Shown here piece after piece: positions 61,506-62,851 of a DNA stretch of 62,851 nt (position 1 is its first letter; each line of letters starts with the position of its first letter). Made by a program: the position numbers and the translations under genes. Below the pieces are notes generated by a model, which was not told the origin of the DNA, ran no database searches, and saw only the letters and a list, made by a program, of their open reading frames with translations. Origin of the DNA: Streptococcus mitis subsp. hohhotensis (GTDB lineage Bacteria; Bacillota; Bacilli; Lactobacillales; Streptococcaceae). The DNA is taken from assembly GCF_020089495.2 (NCBI RefSeq), contig NZ_JAIRCA020000011.1:3114-65964 (forward strand), written 5' to 3'.

Positions 61506-62702
61506 ATGGCAAAACTTACTGTTAAAGACGTTGACTTGAAAGGTAAAAAAGTCCTCGTTCGTGTTGACTTCAACGTACCATTGAAAGATGGTGTAATCAC
61601 TAACGACAACCGTATCACAGCAGCTCTTCCAACTATTAAGTACATCATCGAACAAGGTGGACGTGCAATTCTTTTCTCTCACCTTGGACGTGTGAAAGAA
61701 GAAGCTGATAAAGCTGGTAAATCACTTGCTCCTGTAGCAGCTGACTTAGCAGCAAAACTTGGTCAAGACGTTGTTTTCCCAGGTGTAACTCGTGGTGCTG
61801 AATTGGAAGCAGCAATCAACGCTCTTGAAGATGGACAAGTTCTCTTGGTTGAAAACACTCGTTACGAAGATGTTGACGGCAAAAAAGAATCTAAAAACGA
61901 TCCTGAACTTGGTAAATACTGGGCATCACTTGGAGATGGTATCTTCGTAAACGATGCATTCGGTACAGCTCACCGTGCACATGCATCTAACGTTGGTATC
62001 TCAGCAAACGTTGAAAAAGCAGTTGCTGGATTCCTTCTTGAAAACGAAATTGCCTACATCCAAGAAGCAGTTGAAACTCCAGAACGTCCATTCGTAGCCA
62101 TCCTTGGTGGTTCAAAAGTTTCAGACAAGATCGGTGTTATCGAAAACTTGCTTGAAAAAGCTGATAAAGTCCTTATCGGTGGTGGTATGACTTACACATT
62201 CTACAAAGCACAAGGTATCGAAATCGGTAACTCACTTGTAGAAGAAGACAAATTGGATGTTGCGAAAGCTCTTCTTGAAAAAGCAAACGGTAAATTGATC
62301 TTGCCAGTTGACTCTAAAGAAGCTAATGCATTTGCTGGTTACACTGAAGTGCGTGACACTGAAGGTGAAGCAGTTTCTGAAGGCTTCCTTGGTCTTGATA
62401 TTGGTCCAAAATCTATCGCTAAATTTGACGAAGCTTTGACTGGTGCCAAAACAGTTGTATGGAACGGACCTATGGGTGTATTTGAAAACCCAGACTTCCA
62501 AGCTGGTACAATCGGTGTGATGGATGCTATCGTGAAACAACCAGGAGTTAAATCAATCATCGGTGGTGGTGACTCAGCTGCCGCAGCGATTAACCTTGGC
62601 CGTGCAGATAAGTTCTCATGGATTAGTACGGGCGGAGGCGCATCAATGGAGCTTCTTGAAGGTAAAGTTCTTCCAGGACTTGCAGCCTTGACAGAAAAAT
62701 AA
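61506..62702 (+). CDS. pgk: Phosphoglycerate kinase
   Basis: A 398-residue glycolytic kinase transferring phosphate from 1,3-bisphosphoglycerate to [69 protein letters not shown] and [13 protein letters not shown] are all present. Codon use is strongly biased, as expected for a very highly expressed gene. AAGGGG precedes the ATG. Confidence 0.98.
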   Translation: MAKLTVKDVDLKGKKVLVRVDFNVPLKDGVITNDNRITAALPTIKYIIEQGGRAILFSHLGRVKEEADKAGKSLAPVAADLAAKLGQDVVFPGVTRGAELEAAINALEDGQVLLVENTRYEDVDGKKESKNDPELGKYWASLGDGIFVNDAFGTAHRAHASNVGISANVEKAVAGFLLENEIAYIQEAVETPERPFVAILGGSKVSDKIGVIENLLEKADKVLIGGGMTYTFYKAQGIEIGNSLVEEDKLDVAKALLEKANGKLILPVDSKEANAFAGYTEVRDTEGEAVSEGFLGLDIGPKSIAKFDEALTGAKTVVWNGPMGVFENPDFQAGTIGVMDAIVKQPGVKSIIGGGDSAAAAINLGRADKFSWISTGGGASMELLEGKVLPGLAALTEK

Positions 62703-62851
62703 GATTTCATAAATGAATCAAAGAAGAGAGGGATGAAGGCAATGTCATTAAGTTAGTGATCTAACTACTTGAATAGGAGGTGTGATTGAGATCATCAAAG
62801 TGATTCTCTATCCTATCTTCTATTTTTTTGCATAACAAATAAAGGTTTTTT
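62703..62851. other. Downstream of pgk, no supported gene
   Basis: A ribosome-site-like AGGAGG at 62775-62780 has GTG two bases later (too close) and a frame reading VIEIIKVILYPIFYFFA then TAA. Nothing here is called as a gene. Confidence 0.4.

Noticed and set aside
62782..62835. Small hydrophobic peptide VIEIIKVILYPIFYFFA after pgk
   Set aside because: The GTG is only one base from AGGAGG, too close for initiation, and the frame is very short.

Overview
The window is chromosomal DNA of a low-GC Gram-positive coccus, almost certainly a mitis-group Streptococcus (S. mitis / S. oralis / S. pneumoniae relatives). The evidence is BOX repeats, the Ami oligopeptide permease, a PiuBCDA iron transporter whose lipoprotein reads like pneumococcal PiuA, the EndA nuclease, extended -10 promoters (TGNTATAAT), and housekeeping gene strings in the order I remember from pneumococcus. 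A malolactic locus and several order differences argue for a commensal relative rather than S. pneumoniae itself. That is inference from memory, not a database search.

Layout. 1-4,400: rpmH, an orphan oligopeptide-binding lipoprotein, and a KimA-type potassium transporter. 4,472-10,959: a 6.5-kb integrated element in the 5' end of tatD, with a Cro/CI-type repressor, two unknown cargo genes, a sigma-region-4-like regulator, two unknown genes, an HUH rolling-circle initiator with a nick-site-like hairpin, an excisionase and a tyrosine integrase. 10,937-17,578: tatD-rnmV-ksgA-rsgA-rpe-thiN-rmuC-yhaM, tightly packed. 17,600-20,909: purR, lysA, pflA. 21,050-30,824: yidC, acyP, an rRNA methyltransferase, a BI-1-like membrane protein, asnA, rsmD, coaD, a PDZ/Lon protease, a DUF1146 protein, an AT-rich acyltransferase, murA, epuA, endA. 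30,979-39,234: a CorC-type protein, tRNA-Cys, amiACDEF. 39,481-46,484: a variable segment with mleR, an XRE regulator, malolactic enzyme, an IS fragment, an aromatic amino acid-type ABC transporter and a glycosidase remnant. 46,623-52,790: yneF, murI, rdgB, yfcE, cbpB, a xerD-like gene, scpA, scpB, rluB, yidD. 52,894-57,751 (minus strand): galE and piuBCDA. 58,047-62,702: pepA, a frameshifted immunity gene, a Na/Pi cotransporter and pgk.

The most notable finding is upstream of the trpXYZ-like transporter (43,293-43,615). A consensus promoter is followed by a 19-residue leader ORF ending Phe-Tyr-Phe-Ser-Tyr-Phe-Arg. Behind it lie seven RNA segments that pair in two mutually exclusive sets. One set ends in an intrinsic terminator just before the first gene; the other ends in an antiterminator. 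This looks like a domino-type leader-peptide attenuator responding to Phe/Tyr supply. A CodY-like box lies upstream of its promoter.

The second is the tatD element. It strands the original tatD promoter, ribosome site and ATG on a seven-codon minigene at its left end, and supplies tatD with a new TTG start at its right end.

Other points: at least three apparently leaderless genes, a PurBox plus BOX element upstream of purR, a treC/dexB-like glycosidase remnant left in the variable segment, and a xerD-like gene lacking catalytic residues.
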